A stretch of 32,051 nucleotides of DNA, from NCBI GenBank assembly GCA_913055845.1, contig CAJXKO010000026.1:1-32051 (forward strand). Reading direction: 5' to 3'. The notes beneath the pieces are model-generated. The model was not told where the DNA came from. It saw only the letters and a program-made list of their open reading frames with translations, and did not search any database. This document shows, piece by piece, positions 17,657 to 28,885 of the stretch; the first letter of the stretch is position 1, and the number at the start of each line of letters is the position of its first letter. A program made the position numbers and the translations under genes. The stretch comes from an uncultured Bacteroidota bacterium. GTDB lineage: Bacteria; Bacteroidota; Rhodothermia; Rhodothermales; Salinibacteraceae.

Positions 17657-18853
17657 TCAGAACCCAGTCGGCGCCGTCCACGCCGAGGGACGGTCCCGTA
17701 TCACGTACAGGAGCACGACTAGCATTCCGCCGAGCACGCCCGCGAGGCCGAGGAAGGCCGCCCCCCACCCTAGGAGGTCGGCCACGGCGCCCGTGACGAC
17801 ACTTCCGCTGGCCCCCAGCACCATGTAGGCGGTGCGGATCAGCCCAAAGCCGGCGCTGCGCTCCTCCTCGCCCAGGTGATCCATGAACTTGGGTAGCAGG
17901 GCCGCGCCCCACCCCATCGCCAGCCCAGTACACACGATGGCCCCGCCAATCATCCACAGCCCCACCCCAACGACGAGCCCGCTGTAGCCCACCACGCCCG
18001 CCCCGACCGCCATGGCAGCCGCTGGATAACGACCAATCCGGTCCGAGAGGGCCCCGAGGGCAGGCTGCGTAATCCCCTGTATCCCGAAATAAACCGAGAA
18101 GAGCACGCCAGCGAGCGCCTCGCCGTAGGCATGGTGTTCGATGAGGAATGCTGGCAGAAACGACGCCGTGGCCTGCCACACGAAGGCCCCACCTACGGAC
18201 AGGGCCGCCGTGCGGGCGATGGGCGGCCGGGCCAGCAGGTCGACCAGAGGACGCACCCGGAGGCGACTCCACACCGACTCGTCGGGGCGTACCGGGGCGG
18301 TGGGCCGCACGACCGCGGCGAACAGGATGGCACTGGGAACCGCCACGGCCATCCCCAGCGCCACGGCCCAGCGCCAGCCCAACCACACCCCAATACTTCC
18401 CGCCGCCATCGGAATCAACACCCCCGCCACCGGAGCGCCCGCCGTGTGGAGGCCAATGGCCGAGCCCGTGTGGGGCAGGGTGCGCGTGAGCAGCGACGTA
18501 GCCACGCTGTAGTGCAGGCCCGCGATGCCCCCGAGCGCCACTGCGCTCAGCAGAAACACTGGATAGTTCGGAGCCGCCGTGAGTGTCCCACTGGTGACCG
18601 CTGTCCCCCATACCGCCACCAGAATGATGCGCCGCTCCCCGTAGCGATCCGCCAACAACCCACTCGGAAACTGCGACGCGGCGTAAGCGGCCCACATTCC
18701 CGTTAGTGCCAATCCAATCGCGCCGTTGGAAACCGCGAAGGTATCGCCAATAGCGGGCACTACGGGACTGATGGCCAGCCGTGCCGCCATCGTGGCAAAG
18801 AAGGCCAGCGTGCACGCCCCCAGCACGGCTCCCTGGTACGACCAGAGTCTCAC
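17657..18853 (-). CDS. Major facilitator superfamily transporter
   Basis: The product has about 398 residues and 12 predicted membrane segments. The first is VLGACTLAFFATMAARL, followed by ISPVVPAIGDTFAVS. The signature loop between TM2 and TM3 reads GLLADRYGERRIIL, a good match to the MFS motif A, and it is repeated in the second half as GALSDRIGRYPAAAMA. The start is uncertain. GTG at 18853 gives the usual short cytosolic N-terminus right before TM1. An in-frame ATG at 18961 would add 36 residues (Ser/Arg-rich), and farther ATG starts look noncoding. The substrate is unknown; the general look is of a bacterial exporter or small-molecule permease. It is divergent from the AbgT transporter, about 370 bp away, and upstream of the HAD/amidotransferase genes on the same strand. 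Confidence 0.88.
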   Translation of the reverse strand: MRLWSYQGAVLGACTLAFFATMAARLAISPVVPAIGDTFAVSNGAIGLALTGMWAAYAASQFPSGLLADRYGERRIILVAVWGTAVTSGTLTAAPNYPVFLLSAVALGGIAGLHYSVATSLLTRTLPHTGSAIGLHTAGAPVAGVLIPMAAGSIGVWLGWRWAVALGMAVAVPSAILFAAVVRPTAPVRPDESVWSRLRVRPLVDLLARPPIARTAALSVGGAFVWQATASFLPAFLIEHHAYGEALAGVLFSVYFGIQGITQPALGALSDRIGRYPAAAMAVGAGVVGYSGLVVGVGLWMIGGAIVCTGLAMGWGAALLPKFMDHLGEEERSAGFGLIRTAYMVLGASGSVVTGAVADLLGWGAAFLGLAGVLGGMLVVLLYVIRDRPSAWTAPTGF

Positions 18854-19226
18854 GGAAAAACGGCGGATCGAGCGAGAAGTACGGCGACACAACGCGGACG
18901 GTACGACGGACCTGGGGGAGCAGTTTGCCCCCGCCAGGCCGAAAGCGCTGCCGCCCCCCATCCTTTGCAGAGTGTTCGCCGCATCTACCCCGACCAGCGT
19001 CCCTCTACGCCCCGGAATGCGCCAATGGCGTTCCCGGGGTCTGGGGCAATTGAGGGAGACGCCGCGGAAGGCCTCATTCAGTTCTGGGAGGAGACGATCT
19101 TCGTTGACCCAGTGCCTCCAATGCGCTTGTCGGGGCCCATCCCTCGTTGTATCCGTGGATCGGATTTCGTACACTCAACACCCGAAATTCAATTGGCCCT
19201 CTCCCACCAATACACCCTGTGTCCTC
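18854..19226. other. Divergent intergenic region between MFS and AbgT genes
   Basis: About 370 bp separate the two divergent transporter genes. Open frames crossing it have arginine- and proline-rich translations with no family likeness. The region must carry both promoters. The only candidate I see for the plus strand is at 19147-19175. If the MFS gene starts at the ATG at 18961, the gap shrinks to 265 bp. Confidence 0.5.
19147..19175 (+). promoter_or_regulatory. Possible sigma-70-type promoter for the AbgT gene
   Basis: ttgtat (19147-19152) and tacact (19170-19175) are separated by 17 nt, the ideal spacing, about 50 nt before the ATG at 19227. The matches to TTGACA/TATAAT are only partial (3/6 and 4/6), and promoter consensus in this lineage may differ, so this is a weak call. 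Confidence 0.2.
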
Positions 19227-20756
19227 ATGCCCGCCGACACCGACGAGCGGTCGTTCGCCGACCGCGCCCTCGACTACATTGAACGATCGGGGAACGCCCT
19301 CCCCGACCCCGTCACCATCTTTTTCATCTTCATCGCCCTGGTGATGGTGGCCTCCTGGATCGCTTCCACGGCGGACGTAAGTGTTGTACACCCCGGCACC
19401 GACGAGACGATCACTGCCGACAATCTCTTCGCCGACGAAAATATCCGGCGGCTCTTTACCGACATGGCCGAGACGTTTGCCGACTTCCCCCCGCTCGGCC
19501 TCGTCCTGGTGGTAATGCTGGGCATTGGCGTGGCGGACAAGACGGGACTTATCAGCGCCGCCCTCAAATCGTTCGTGGCCAGCGTGCCCGACGTTCTCCT
19601 GACAGCCGCCCTCATTTTTGCGGGGATTATGTCGAGCCTCGCCGTCGACGCCGGGTACGTCGTCGTCATTCCCCTCGGGGCCGTCCTCTTCTACGGGGTA
19701 GGCCGCCATCCCCTTGCCGGGCTTGGGGCCGCGTTTGCGGGCGTCTCCGCCGGCTTCAGTGCCAACCTATTGCTCACCTCCCTCGACCCGCTGCTCGCCA
19801 GTTTTACCGAGCCGGCTGCCCAGCTTATCGACAAGGGATACAGCGTGCCCGTTACGGCAAATTGGTGGCTCATGATTGCCCTCACACCCGTTTTCATCAC
19901 CGTGGGATCTTACGTCACCGAGGCCATCGTAGAACCCTACCTCGGGGACTACGAGCCCCCTGAGGACTTCGAAGAGGACGACGTGGAGGATAGCGAATTG
20001 AGCGCGGACGAGCGACGCGGGCTCCGATGGGCCGGAATCGTTACGGGACTCTCGATCGTGGGCGTGGTGCTCTTGTCGGTGCCCGAGGGCGCCCCGCTCG
20101 CTGAGTTTGAGGCCCTCATCGAGAGCATCGTCGCCCTCATGGTGTTTCTCTTTTTTCTGCCCGGTCTGACCTACGGGATTGTGGTGGGGGAGATCGAGGA
20201 CGATTCGGACGTGGCCGATATGATGGCGGACACGATGGCCGACATGGGCGCCTACATCGTGCTTGCCTTTGCCGCGGCGCACTTCATTGCCATGTTCGAG
20301 TGGTCCAACCTCGGCTCCATTATCGCCATCAGTGGTGCCGATCTACTGCAGAGCGTGGGCTTTACAGGCATCCCGCTCCTGATTTCGTTCATCTTCGTCT
20401 CGGCCTTGATCAACCTGTTCGTGGGTAGCGCCTCGGCCAAGTGGGCAATTATGGCACCGGTGTTCGTGCCCATGCTCATGCTCGCTGGAGAGCCGGGGTA
20501 CTCGCCCGAGACAGTACAGGCGGCCTACCGCATCGGCGACTCGTTCACCAACATCCTCACGCCGCTGCTTCCCTACTTTCCACTCGTGATCATCTTCGCC
20601 CAGCGCTATGACGAGGATGCTGGCATCGGGAGCATCATCGCCCTCATGCTCCCCTACTCTGTCAGCTTCGGCGTGGTAAGCACGCTGGTCTTCCTCATTT
20701 GGGTGCTGCTGGGCCTGCCGTTGGGACCGGGCGCGGAACTGTACTACACGGGCTGA
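19227..20756 (+). CDS. AbgT-family transporter
   Basis: This 509-residue protein matches the AbgT family (p-aminobenzoyl-glutamate importers and antimetabolite efflux pumps such as MtrF). The N-terminus SGNALPDPVTIFFIFIALV (about residues 21-39) carries the family-typical L-P-x-P leading into TM1. VLVVMLGIGVADKTGLISAAL and AGYVVVIPLGAVLFY are further conserved segments, and SASAKWAIMAPVFVPMLML holds the second re-entrant-loop region. About ten membrane segments are visible. A very acidic cytosolic loop (EDFEEDDVEDSE, about residues 248-259) fits a halophile. The ATG at 19227 is chosen because it is followed at once by an acidic amphipathic helix and TM1; the open frame extends far upstream but without family features. 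Substrate and direction of transport are not decidable. It converges with the decarboxylase gene, 50 bp apart. Confidence 0.9.
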   Translation: MPADTDERSFADRALDYIERSGNALPDPVTIFFIFIALVMVASWIASTADVSVVHPGTDETITADNLFADENIRRLFTDMAETFADFPPLGLVLVVMLGIGVADKTGLISAALKSFVASVPDVLLTAALIFAGIMSSLAVDAGYVVVIPLGAVLFYGVGRHPLAGLGAAFAGVSAGFSANLLLTSLDPLLASFTEPAAQLIDKGYSVPVTANWWLMIALTPVFITVGSYVTEAIVEPYLGDYEPPEDFEEDDVEDSELSADERRGLRWAGIVTGLSIVGVVLLSVPEGAPLAEFEALIESIVALMVFLFFLPGLTYGIVVGEIEDDSDVADMMADTMADMGAYIVLAFAAAHFIAMFEWSNLGSIIAISGADLLQSVGFTGIPLLISFIFVSALINLFVGSASAKWAIMAPVFVPMLMLAGEPGYSPETVQAAYRIGDSFTNILTPLLPYFPLVIIFAQRYDEDAGIGSIIALMLPYSVSFGVVSTLVFLIWVLLGLPLGPGAELYYTG

Positions 20757-20806
20757 GCGTGCTTCTGTCCGGGCGGCACCCCGCATGCAGCGTGGACGGC
20801 CGAGGG

Positions 20807-22231
20807 TCACGCAGAGGGACAGTGGTCCCGACGGAGTGCATCGAGCCGCGCAAATGTGGTGCGCAGGTCCTCGTCGGTCGTCCGTGGATTGATGGGACAG
20901 AGCCGGAGCACGGGGCGGCCGTCGAGGGTCGTTTTCGTCAGAAAGACCTCTCCCTCCTCGTTGATCGCAGAAACGAGGTGGCGGTTGAGCGCATCGACGC
21001 GGTCGTCCGTCCAGTCCTCGGGTTCGCAGCGGAAGGTGACGATGCCCATCTGTGCCGAAGTCACCACCGCCCACCCAGGACGGTTGCGGAGGAACTGTTC
21101 TGCCTGCTCGGCTCGCTCGAAGCCACGGTGCACCGCCGCGGCGACGTGCTTACGCCCAAAGACTTTGAGCGTCATCCATAGCTTGAGCGCCCGAAAGCTG
21201 CGCGTGAGCTGGATGCCGTACGCGGAAAAGTTGGCCTCGTCCTCCGCCCCGACTGCATCCGCCAGGTATTCCGCCTCCAGCCGAAAGGCGCGGCGGAGGT
21301 GTCGTTCGTCGCGTACCAACACACCCCCGATCTCAAAGGGTTGAAAGAGCCACTTGTGCGGGTCCATCGTGAGGGAGTCGGCGCGGTCCAGGCCCCCAAG
21401 CGCCGCACGTCCCCGTTCGCAGACGACAGCGGCTGCCCCGTATGCGCCGTCCACGTGGAGCCATAGGCCCTCCGCCTCGGCTATGTCGGCGACCTTGGGC
21501 AGTGGATCGACGGCGCCGGTGTTGGTCGTCCCCGCGTTGGCAATGACGCAGAACGGACGGCGCCCGTCGTTGCGATCCAACGCGATGGCGTCACGCAGCG
21601 CCTCCGGATCGAGTCGGAACCGATCGTCGGACGGAAGGCGGCGGAGTTGGTGGGCCCCGAAGCCGAGAAGGCGCAGCGCGCGGTCGACGGAGGTGTGCGT
21701 TTGGTTACTGCAGTAGGCCACGGCGTTTGTTACCTCGTCGTCCAGCACCGCGTGGCGGGCCGCGGCGAGGGCCGTTACGTTCGCCATAGAGCCACCGCTC
21801 GTAAACAGTCCCCCCGCCGTGTCCGGCAGCCCGCACAACTCGCAGAGCCAGTCGATCACCACGAGCTCTACCTGCGCCGCCGCGGCCCCCGAGATCCAGG
21901 TCCCCGAAAAGACATTGAATCCGGCCGCCAGCGCGTCGGCCAACACGCCGATAAAGTTATTGGGACCCGGCACGAAGCCGAAAAAGCGCGGATGGTCTAC
22001 CCGCATCGTGTTCGGCAGCACGTCCGCCTCCACCTGATCGAGAACCGCGTGCGGATCGTTTCCCTCTTCCGGCAGAGATTCGCGGAGCCGTGCTTCAAGA
22101 TTCGCCCGTGAGGGCGAGGCGCCCAGACCCTCTTCCTCTCCATCAGCAAAGTGGTCCACGAGGAGATCGACGACCCGATAGCCAAGCGACCGCATCTCCT
22201 CGCGGGAGAACTCAAGGCGATCACGGTCCAT
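20807..22231 (-). CDS. Group II pyridoxal-dependent decarboxylase (aromatic-L-amino-acid decarboxylase-like)
   Basis: The 474-residue enzyme would remove the alpha-carboxyl group of an amino acid to give an amine. The PLP lysine is K293 in TMDPHKWLFQPFEIG. D261 in LHVDGAYGAAAVV pairs with the cofactor nitrogen, and H179 in YCSNQTHTSVDRA stacks on the ring. DHPRFFGFVPGPNN (from about residue 79) is the substrate-pocket region seen in aromatic and tryptophan/tyrosine decarboxylases, and LFTSGGSMANVTAL binds the phosphate. The ATG at 22231 is preferred, because the family normally starts at a helix like DRLEFSREEMRSLGYRVVD; an in-frame start at 22303 adds 24 residues that look noncoding. By motif it is closer to aromatic amino-acid decarboxylases than to glutamate decarboxylase, but the substrate is not proven. 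It faces the AbgT gene. Confidence 0.9.
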   Translation of the reverse strand: MDRDRLEFSREEMRSLGYRVVDLLVDHFADGEEEGLGASPSRANLEARLRESLPEEGNDPHAVLDQVEADVLPNTMRVDHPRFFGFVPGPNNFIGVLADALAAGFNVFSGTWISGAAAAQVELVVIDWLCELCGLPDTAGGLFTSGGSMANVTALAAARHAVLDDEVTNAVAYCSNQTHTSVDRALRLLGFGAHQLRRLPSDDRFRLDPEALRDAIALDRNDGRRPFCVIANAGTTNTGAVDPLPKVADIAEAEGLWLHVDGAYGAAAVVCERGRAALGGLDRADSLTMDPHKWLFQPFEIGGVLVRDERHLRRAFRLEAEYLADAVGAEDEANFSAYGIQLTRSFRALKLWMTLKVFGRKHVAAAVHRGFERAEQAEQFLRNRPGWAVVTSAQMGIVTFRCEPEDWTDDRVDALNRHLVSAINEEGEVFLTKTTLDGRPVLRLCPINPRTTDEDLRTTFARLDALRRDHCPSA

Positions 22232-22630
22232 GAGGGAAGCGGGCGGAGACGAAATCATCACGAGTACGAACCAGAAAGTAGCCGCCTGGGACGACGGCGT
22301 CAAGCAGGCTTCTCTCTGGACAGGACAGTCGCATGAACGTAAAACGTCGCCCCGAGATCGACGTAGCGCCCCCTTGCGGCGGCAAAGGCTCCCCTACTCA
22401 GTTGAGGCCCGTACGAGTGAAGCGACCGACGGAGGCAATCAGGATTGGGACGACAAACGAGAACACTGACTTGTGCCTCGACGGGCAGAAAATCGATACT
22501 TGAAAATCCGCCTAGGCGAGTACGCGACCGATGCGATTGCTCTGACCTTCTGTGGTTATGGTCCGACACCTGAGAGGCCGGTCTGCGTAGGGGAAAGAAG
22601 CGTACTGTTCCCTTCCTGTGCTTGTGCGCC
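22232..22630. other. Divergent intergenic region, about 400 bp
   Basis: This lies between the decarboxylase (minus) and the glutaredoxin-like gene (plus). Open frames across it have no family likeness and lack the acidic bias of the neighbours. The region holds a perfect 10-bp palindrome cgcctaggcg at 22509-22518, in a locally AT-richer stretch (22485-22510), which may be an operator. No tRNA or riboswitch is convincing. Confidence 0.45.
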
Positions 22631-22909
22631 ATGATTACCTTCTACCGCCGCCCCGACGATCCCTGGGCCGACGAGATTCAGTCGGCCCTCGACGACATGG
22701 TGATCGCCTACGAAACGGAGACGGTCCAGGCAGGGGCGTCGCTTCCGGACGACGTGCCGGACCTTCCGGCCCTTCGCGATGACGGCGAGGTCGTTACCGG
22801 TGAGGCCGCCCTCCGCAGCCGCCTTGACGACCTGCGCACCCTTATGGCCGACTGGAATCGGTTCCAGTCCGACACCTGCCATGTCAACGAGGATGGAACG
22901 GTGTGCTGA
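22631..22909 (+). CDS. Small glutaredoxin/GST-N-like thioredoxin-fold protein lacking CxxC
   Basis: The product is 92 residues. It starts with MITFYRRPDDPWADEIQSAL, which reads as beta-1, active-site loop and helix 1 of a glutaredoxin. DVPDLPALRDDGEVVTGE (41-58) follows as the cis-Pro loop and beta hairpin, then the helix AALRSRLDDLR. The loop after beta-1, where CPYC or CxxS normally sits, is RRPDDP, so the catalytic Cys is missing. Two Cys occur only at the C-terminus (C83 and C92, the last residue). The ATG at 22631 is preferred over the in-frame TTG at 22622 because it opens directly on the first strand. Function is unknown: a binding or adaptor protein, or one using the C-terminal Cys pair, are options. 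The gcvP gene starts 229 bp downstream on the same strand, probably from its own promoter. Confidence 0.65.
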   Translation: MITFYRRPDDPWADEIQSALDDMVIAYETETVQAGASLPDDVPDLPALRDDGEVVTGEAALRSRLDDLRTLMADWNRFQSDTCHVNEDGTVC

Positions 22910-23138
22910 TCGCTGTCGTCTCTGCGCTGGGATGCCCCAAGAGGTTCGTCCCGTTTGTGCTCGGAGCCGCATCGGTGTGCTTCCTGGTCCCTCCCCCCGT
23001 TCACAGGAAGCTTCTCCCTGTCTGTTGCAGCCTTTTCAGCAATTCCGGACAACATCGCGCGCCCACGCGGCATATACCTGAATGCTTTTTTGACTCGACG
23101 TTTCGGTCTCGTCCGCTCACTCAACTTCTCGCCTCCAG

Positions 23139-26048
<2,910 letters not shown>

Positions 26049-26075
26049 GAGGCTCTGTCCGGTTTTCTGATTCGC

Positions 26076-26102
26076 GCCTCCCGTCGTCTCGCGGCGGGAG
26101 GC
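26076..26102 (+). terminator. Hairpin terminator candidate between gcvP and the DarG-like gene
   Basis: gcctcccgtcg (26076-26086) pairs with cggcgggaggc (26092-26102) around a 5-nt loop, an 11-bp stem with one G-U. It begins 28 nt after the gcvP stop codon. The sequence after it (atttctgcttgt) is T-rich but not a clean T-run. It ends 26 nt before the next ATG, so the downstream gene must have a very short leader or be read through. Confidence 0.6.
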
Positions 26103-26128
26103 ATTTCTGCTTGTACACTCCGCGTGCT

Positions 26129-27199
26129 ATGGTCGACATCGTGCAGGGCAATCTGTTCGACGCGGACGTCGCGGCCCTCGTAAATCCGGTCCACTGCGCC
26201 GGCCTCATGAAACGCGGACTCTGTCGTCAATTCAAGACGCGGTTCCCGGACAACTTTGCCGAGTACGAGGCTGCCTGCGCCGCCGGCGCCCTGGCGCCGG
26301 GCGATGTGCTCGTGCACGACCGCGGGGGACTCTTTGGCGATGCCCAACGGCCTCGTTATGTCCTAAACGTGGCAACGAAGGACCACTGGCGGGACGCCTC
26401 GTCGTCCGCACATATCCAGTCAGGAATGGCAGCCCTCAGCAATGAGGTCACTACCCGCGCCATCTCGTCGCTCGCCGTTCCCGCGTTGGGCTGCGGCGGG
26501 GGCGGGCTCGACTGGCCCACCGTACGCCCACTGCTCACCGCCCCACTCGAATCGCTCGACACTGTTCGTGCCCTGGTCTACGCCCCCCGCTCGGTCGACG
26601 CGCAGGAGAACGCCGCGGAGGCCAAACGCCCTGCGATGACACGGGGGCGGGCCCTTCTCCTTGCAGTGCTCCGTGCTTTCGCTCCGATGGACGGGGCCAT
26701 CAGCCCACACGCGGCGCACAATCTTGCGTTTTTGCTGCAGGAAGCAGGCGAGGACCTGCGCCTCACGTTCGAGCCGGGCACACGTGGCCTTCGTGCCGCG
26801 GGCCTCACCGCCGTGCTCCGCCGAATCGAGGGGCACTTTATCGAGGGATACGACCCGTCGCACCAGGATTCACCATTCCACTTGCAGCGGGCGGCCGTGA
26901 CCACGGCCCGGCACGTTCTCTCGGACCACCCAAAGGCCGATGAGCGCCACACTCGGATGCAATTACTCATCGCGGACTGCGATGCGCCCGACGAGCTCGA
27001 ACTGCTCGCCACCGTGGGCTGGATCCTCCAGCACGACCCGCAGGCGCGGCGCCGCCCCGCGGCGACCGTGCGGGCGGTGCAGGACTGGAGCCGCCGCAAG
27101 GCGGAGCGCTTCGCCCCAGAACAGATCGCGGCGGCCTGGCAACGACTGCGCCGACACGGATGGAGTGGCGCGGAGCAGCCTGCCGGCTCTACATCATAG
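26129..27199 (+). CDS. darG: DarG-like protein: ADP-ribosyl-hydrolase macro domain plus DarT-binding-type domain, without DarT
   Basis: The 356-residue product has two parts. Residues 1-155 form a macro domain of the DarG/TARG1 type: GNLFDADVAALVNPVHCAG (residues 7-25), RQFKTRFPDNF, NVATKDHWRD with K84 (equivalent by alignment to the catalytic Lys of TARG1), and PALGCGGGGLDW (118-129). Residues 170-356 match the DarG C-terminal domain, with MTRGRALLLAVL, LAFLLQEAGEDLRLTFEPG, LRRIEGHFIEGY, ELELLATVGWIL, and a closing AWQRLRRHGW. In DarTG, DarT ADP-ribosylates DNA and DarG removes the mark and blocks DarT. No darT gene lies on either side here (gcvP upstream, a channel gene converging downstream). 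The loop usually written VMGKG is LMKRG (26-30), and the usual second Asn of N-x-V-N is H22, so hydrolase activity may be reduced or altered. The start at 26129 is fixed by the beginning of the macro domain. Confidence 0.85.
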   Translation: MVDIVQGNLFDADVAALVNPVHCAGLMKRGLCRQFKTRFPDNFAEYEAACAAGALAPGDVLVHDRGGLFGDAQRPRYVLNVATKDHWRDASSSAHIQSGMAALSNEVTTRAISSLAVPALGCGGGGLDWPTVRPLLTAPLESLDTVRALVYAPRSVDAQENAAEAKRPAMTRGRALLLAVLRAFAPMDGAISPHAAHNLAFLLQEAGEDLRLTFEPGTRGLRAAGLTAVLRRIEGHFIEGYDPSHQDSPFHLQRAAVTTARHVLSDHPKADERHTRMQLLIADCDAPDELELLATVGWILQHDPQARRRPAATVRAVQDWSRRKAERFAPEQIAAAWQRLRRHGWSGAEQPAGSTS

Positions 27200-27232
27200 C
27201 AGAAGGGCTTCTCCCCGCCGCCTCCCGGAGCG

Positions 27233-28885
27233 CTACGACGCCCCTGCCGCTCCCTGGAGCCGCGCCCGAAACTGCTCAAGACCATCGTCGGTGCCAGCCA
27301 CGATGACCTCATCGCCCGCCTCGAAGGTGAAGGCTCCGTTGTTCGTATCGGTGAGGAATGCGTCCCCACGACTCACAGCGAGCACCGTGTAGTTGGTCTG
27401 CGGGTCAGGGTCCACGTCCGCCAGGGTTCGCCCCTCCAGTGTGGGCACGGGAAGGCGCACCACGTTCACGTGCTGGTCCGGAGCCAAGTGTCCGTCGTCC
27501 TCGAACACGGTGGTCGCCAGCATGCGACCGCAGACCACCGGCAGGGCCTGTACAAAATCAGCGCCGGCCCGGTACAGATTCTGCACTGTCGATTCCTCGT
27601 GGGCGCGTACCAGGATTTGCAAATCCGGGTTGAGGTCGCGGGCGATGAGGGTGGTAAACGTGGCGACGGTGTCGTCGTCCACCGAAACGATGAGGGCCGA
27701 GGCCGTCTCAATGCCGGCTTCACGTAACACCTCAGGGTCCCGTACGTCGCCCACCACGTCCACTCCTTCCTGGTCCTGAACGTCAACGACAGTGACCTCC
27801 GCCCGCGCCTGACGGAGGGACGCGGCCACCGCGTGCCCCGAATCGCCGTATCCGGCCAGGAGGATGGACTGCGCCGTGAAAGCGCGGACGTAGGCTGACA
27901 TCTCACGGCGTACGTCCGCCAATTGGTCGCCGGACCCAGCCACGAACAGGCGCGTGTGGTCGTTAAGCACGGTGTCCGACGCCGGGGAGGTCTCGAACGA
28001 ATTGTCGAGCCACGTTCCAATCACGCGGAGGCCAAAGCGATCCGGCAGTTTCGCTTCCGCGAGCGTGCACCCGTGCAGAGGACTTCGGCGCGTCACGACA
28101 ATCTCCGCGAATTCGATGTCGTCCTGTTCGGCCACGCTTTTTTCGACGTTGGCCGCCGCGGCCATGGGCACCCGCGCGGCGAGGCTCTGGCCCAGCAATT
28201 GGCGCGGGGAAAGCGTCAAGTCGGCCCCCGCGGCCCGGTGGTACTGGGCGAGCGAGGCATCTTCTACTAGGGTAATGATTCGGCCGTCGGGGTCGACCTC
28301 ACAGGCGGCCAATGCGACGCTTGCATTTTCGTCGTCGGCCACATCGGCTACAAGCACGCGGGCAGAGGCGAGATGCGCCGCCTCTAGCGTCTCCATCGAC
28401 GTCGGGTCGCCCGTCATCACTGTGTATCCCTCCTCCATCAGTGTCCCGGCCCGCTCCGCGTCCGAAAGAATCAGCACGTAGTCCTGCCCACGCGTCTTCA
28501 TTTCGTCTACGAAAACCTCCACGCGCGGGGTGTATCCACAAACGATAACGTGGCCCGAGCGGGACGAGAGGCGGGTCGGGGCGGTCGGGCGAAGCGCTTT
28601 GCGCAGCCAAGGCACGACAAACACATCGACCGCGCTGAGGATGAGTCCGATGCCCGCCAGTTGGATGACGATCACCAGCAGGTTCATCTGCGGGCTCCGC
28701 CACGGGGCGTCCTCGCCGAAGCCCGTGGTCGTGAACGTTTGCACGACGACCTGGAGGGACTGATACCAGGGCCGGGGCCGCCCCTCCCACACGCTCATTC
28801 CAAGGCTGTAGGCCCCCGTCAATGCCAGGGTGGCGGCAACGAGTACCAGCAGGTAATAGACGGTGCGGCGCGTGAGCGACGTCAT
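27233..28885 (-). CDS. Potassium channel with two RCK (TrkA-N/TrkA-C) domains
   Basis: The product has about 550 residues, taking the ATG at 28885 just before the first transmembrane helix. TM1 is at about 11-30, a pore helix with filter TTTGFGED follows (52-59), and TM2 is at about 67-92. The filter matches the T-x-G-Y/F-G pattern of potassium channels. After that come two Rossmann-type RCK units. RCK1 begins GHVIVCGYTPRVEVFVDEM (about residue 111) with a degenerate nucleotide loop. RCK2 begins SILLAGYGDSGHAVAASL with the full GxGxxG loop. Each is followed by a TrkA-C-like beta domain (LHGCTLAEAKLPDRFG and LEGRTLADVD). The protein sits in the inner membrane, and potassium flux gated by nucleotide or ions is the likely role, fitting osmotic life. 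It converges on the DarG-like gene, 33 bp apart. Confidence 0.9.
   Translation of the reverse strand: MTSLTRRTVYYLLVLVAATLALTGAYSLGMSVWEGRPRPWYQSLQVVVQTFTTTGFGEDAPWRSPQMNLLVIVIQLAGIGLILSAVDVFVVPWLRKALRPTAPTRLSSRSGHVIVCGYTPRVEVFVDEMKTRGQDYVLILSDAERAGTLMEEGYTVMTGDPTSMETLEAAHLASARVLVADVADDENASVALAACEVDPDGRIITLVEDASLAQYHRAAGADLTLSPRQLLGQSLAARVPMAAAANVEKSVAEQDDIEFAEIVVTRRSPLHGCTLAEAKLPDRFGLRVIGTWLDNSFETSPASDTVLNDHTRLFVAGSGDQLADVRREMSAYVRAFTAQSILLAGYGDSGHAVAASLRQARAEVTVVDVQDQEGVDVVGDVRDPEVLREAGIETASALIVSVDDDTVATFTTLIARDLNPDLQILVRAHEESTVQNLYRAGADFVQALPVVCGRMLATTVFEDDGHLAPDQHVNVVRLPVPTLEGRTLADVDPDPQTNYTVLAVSRGDAFLTDTNNGAFTFEAGDEVIVAGTDDGLEQFRARLQGAAGAS

Noticed and set aside
22555-22605. Stretch with ctgaga and gcgtaggggaaa resembling parts of a TPP riboswitch
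   Set aside because: The pieces are too close together, the 5' half of the aptamer (ggggtgcc and its partner) is missing, and the downstream genes have nothing to do with thiamine.
22300-22632. 110-codon minus-strand frame in the decarboxylase/glutaredoxin-like gap
   Set aside because: No family likeness, not acidic like its neighbours, and it overlaps the start of the small plus-strand gene; treated as noncoding.
22910-23138. Possible glycine riboswitch before gcvP
   Set aside because: I could not find the conserved gccgaaggagcaa-like core or the paired ctctcagg element; the 229-bp region shows no tandem aptamer.
26049-26128. Search for a missing darT gene or remnant upstream of the DarG-like gene
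   Set aside because: Only 80 bp separate it from gcvP, filled by a hairpin; there is no room for even a fragment, and the downstream side is a convergent channel gene.
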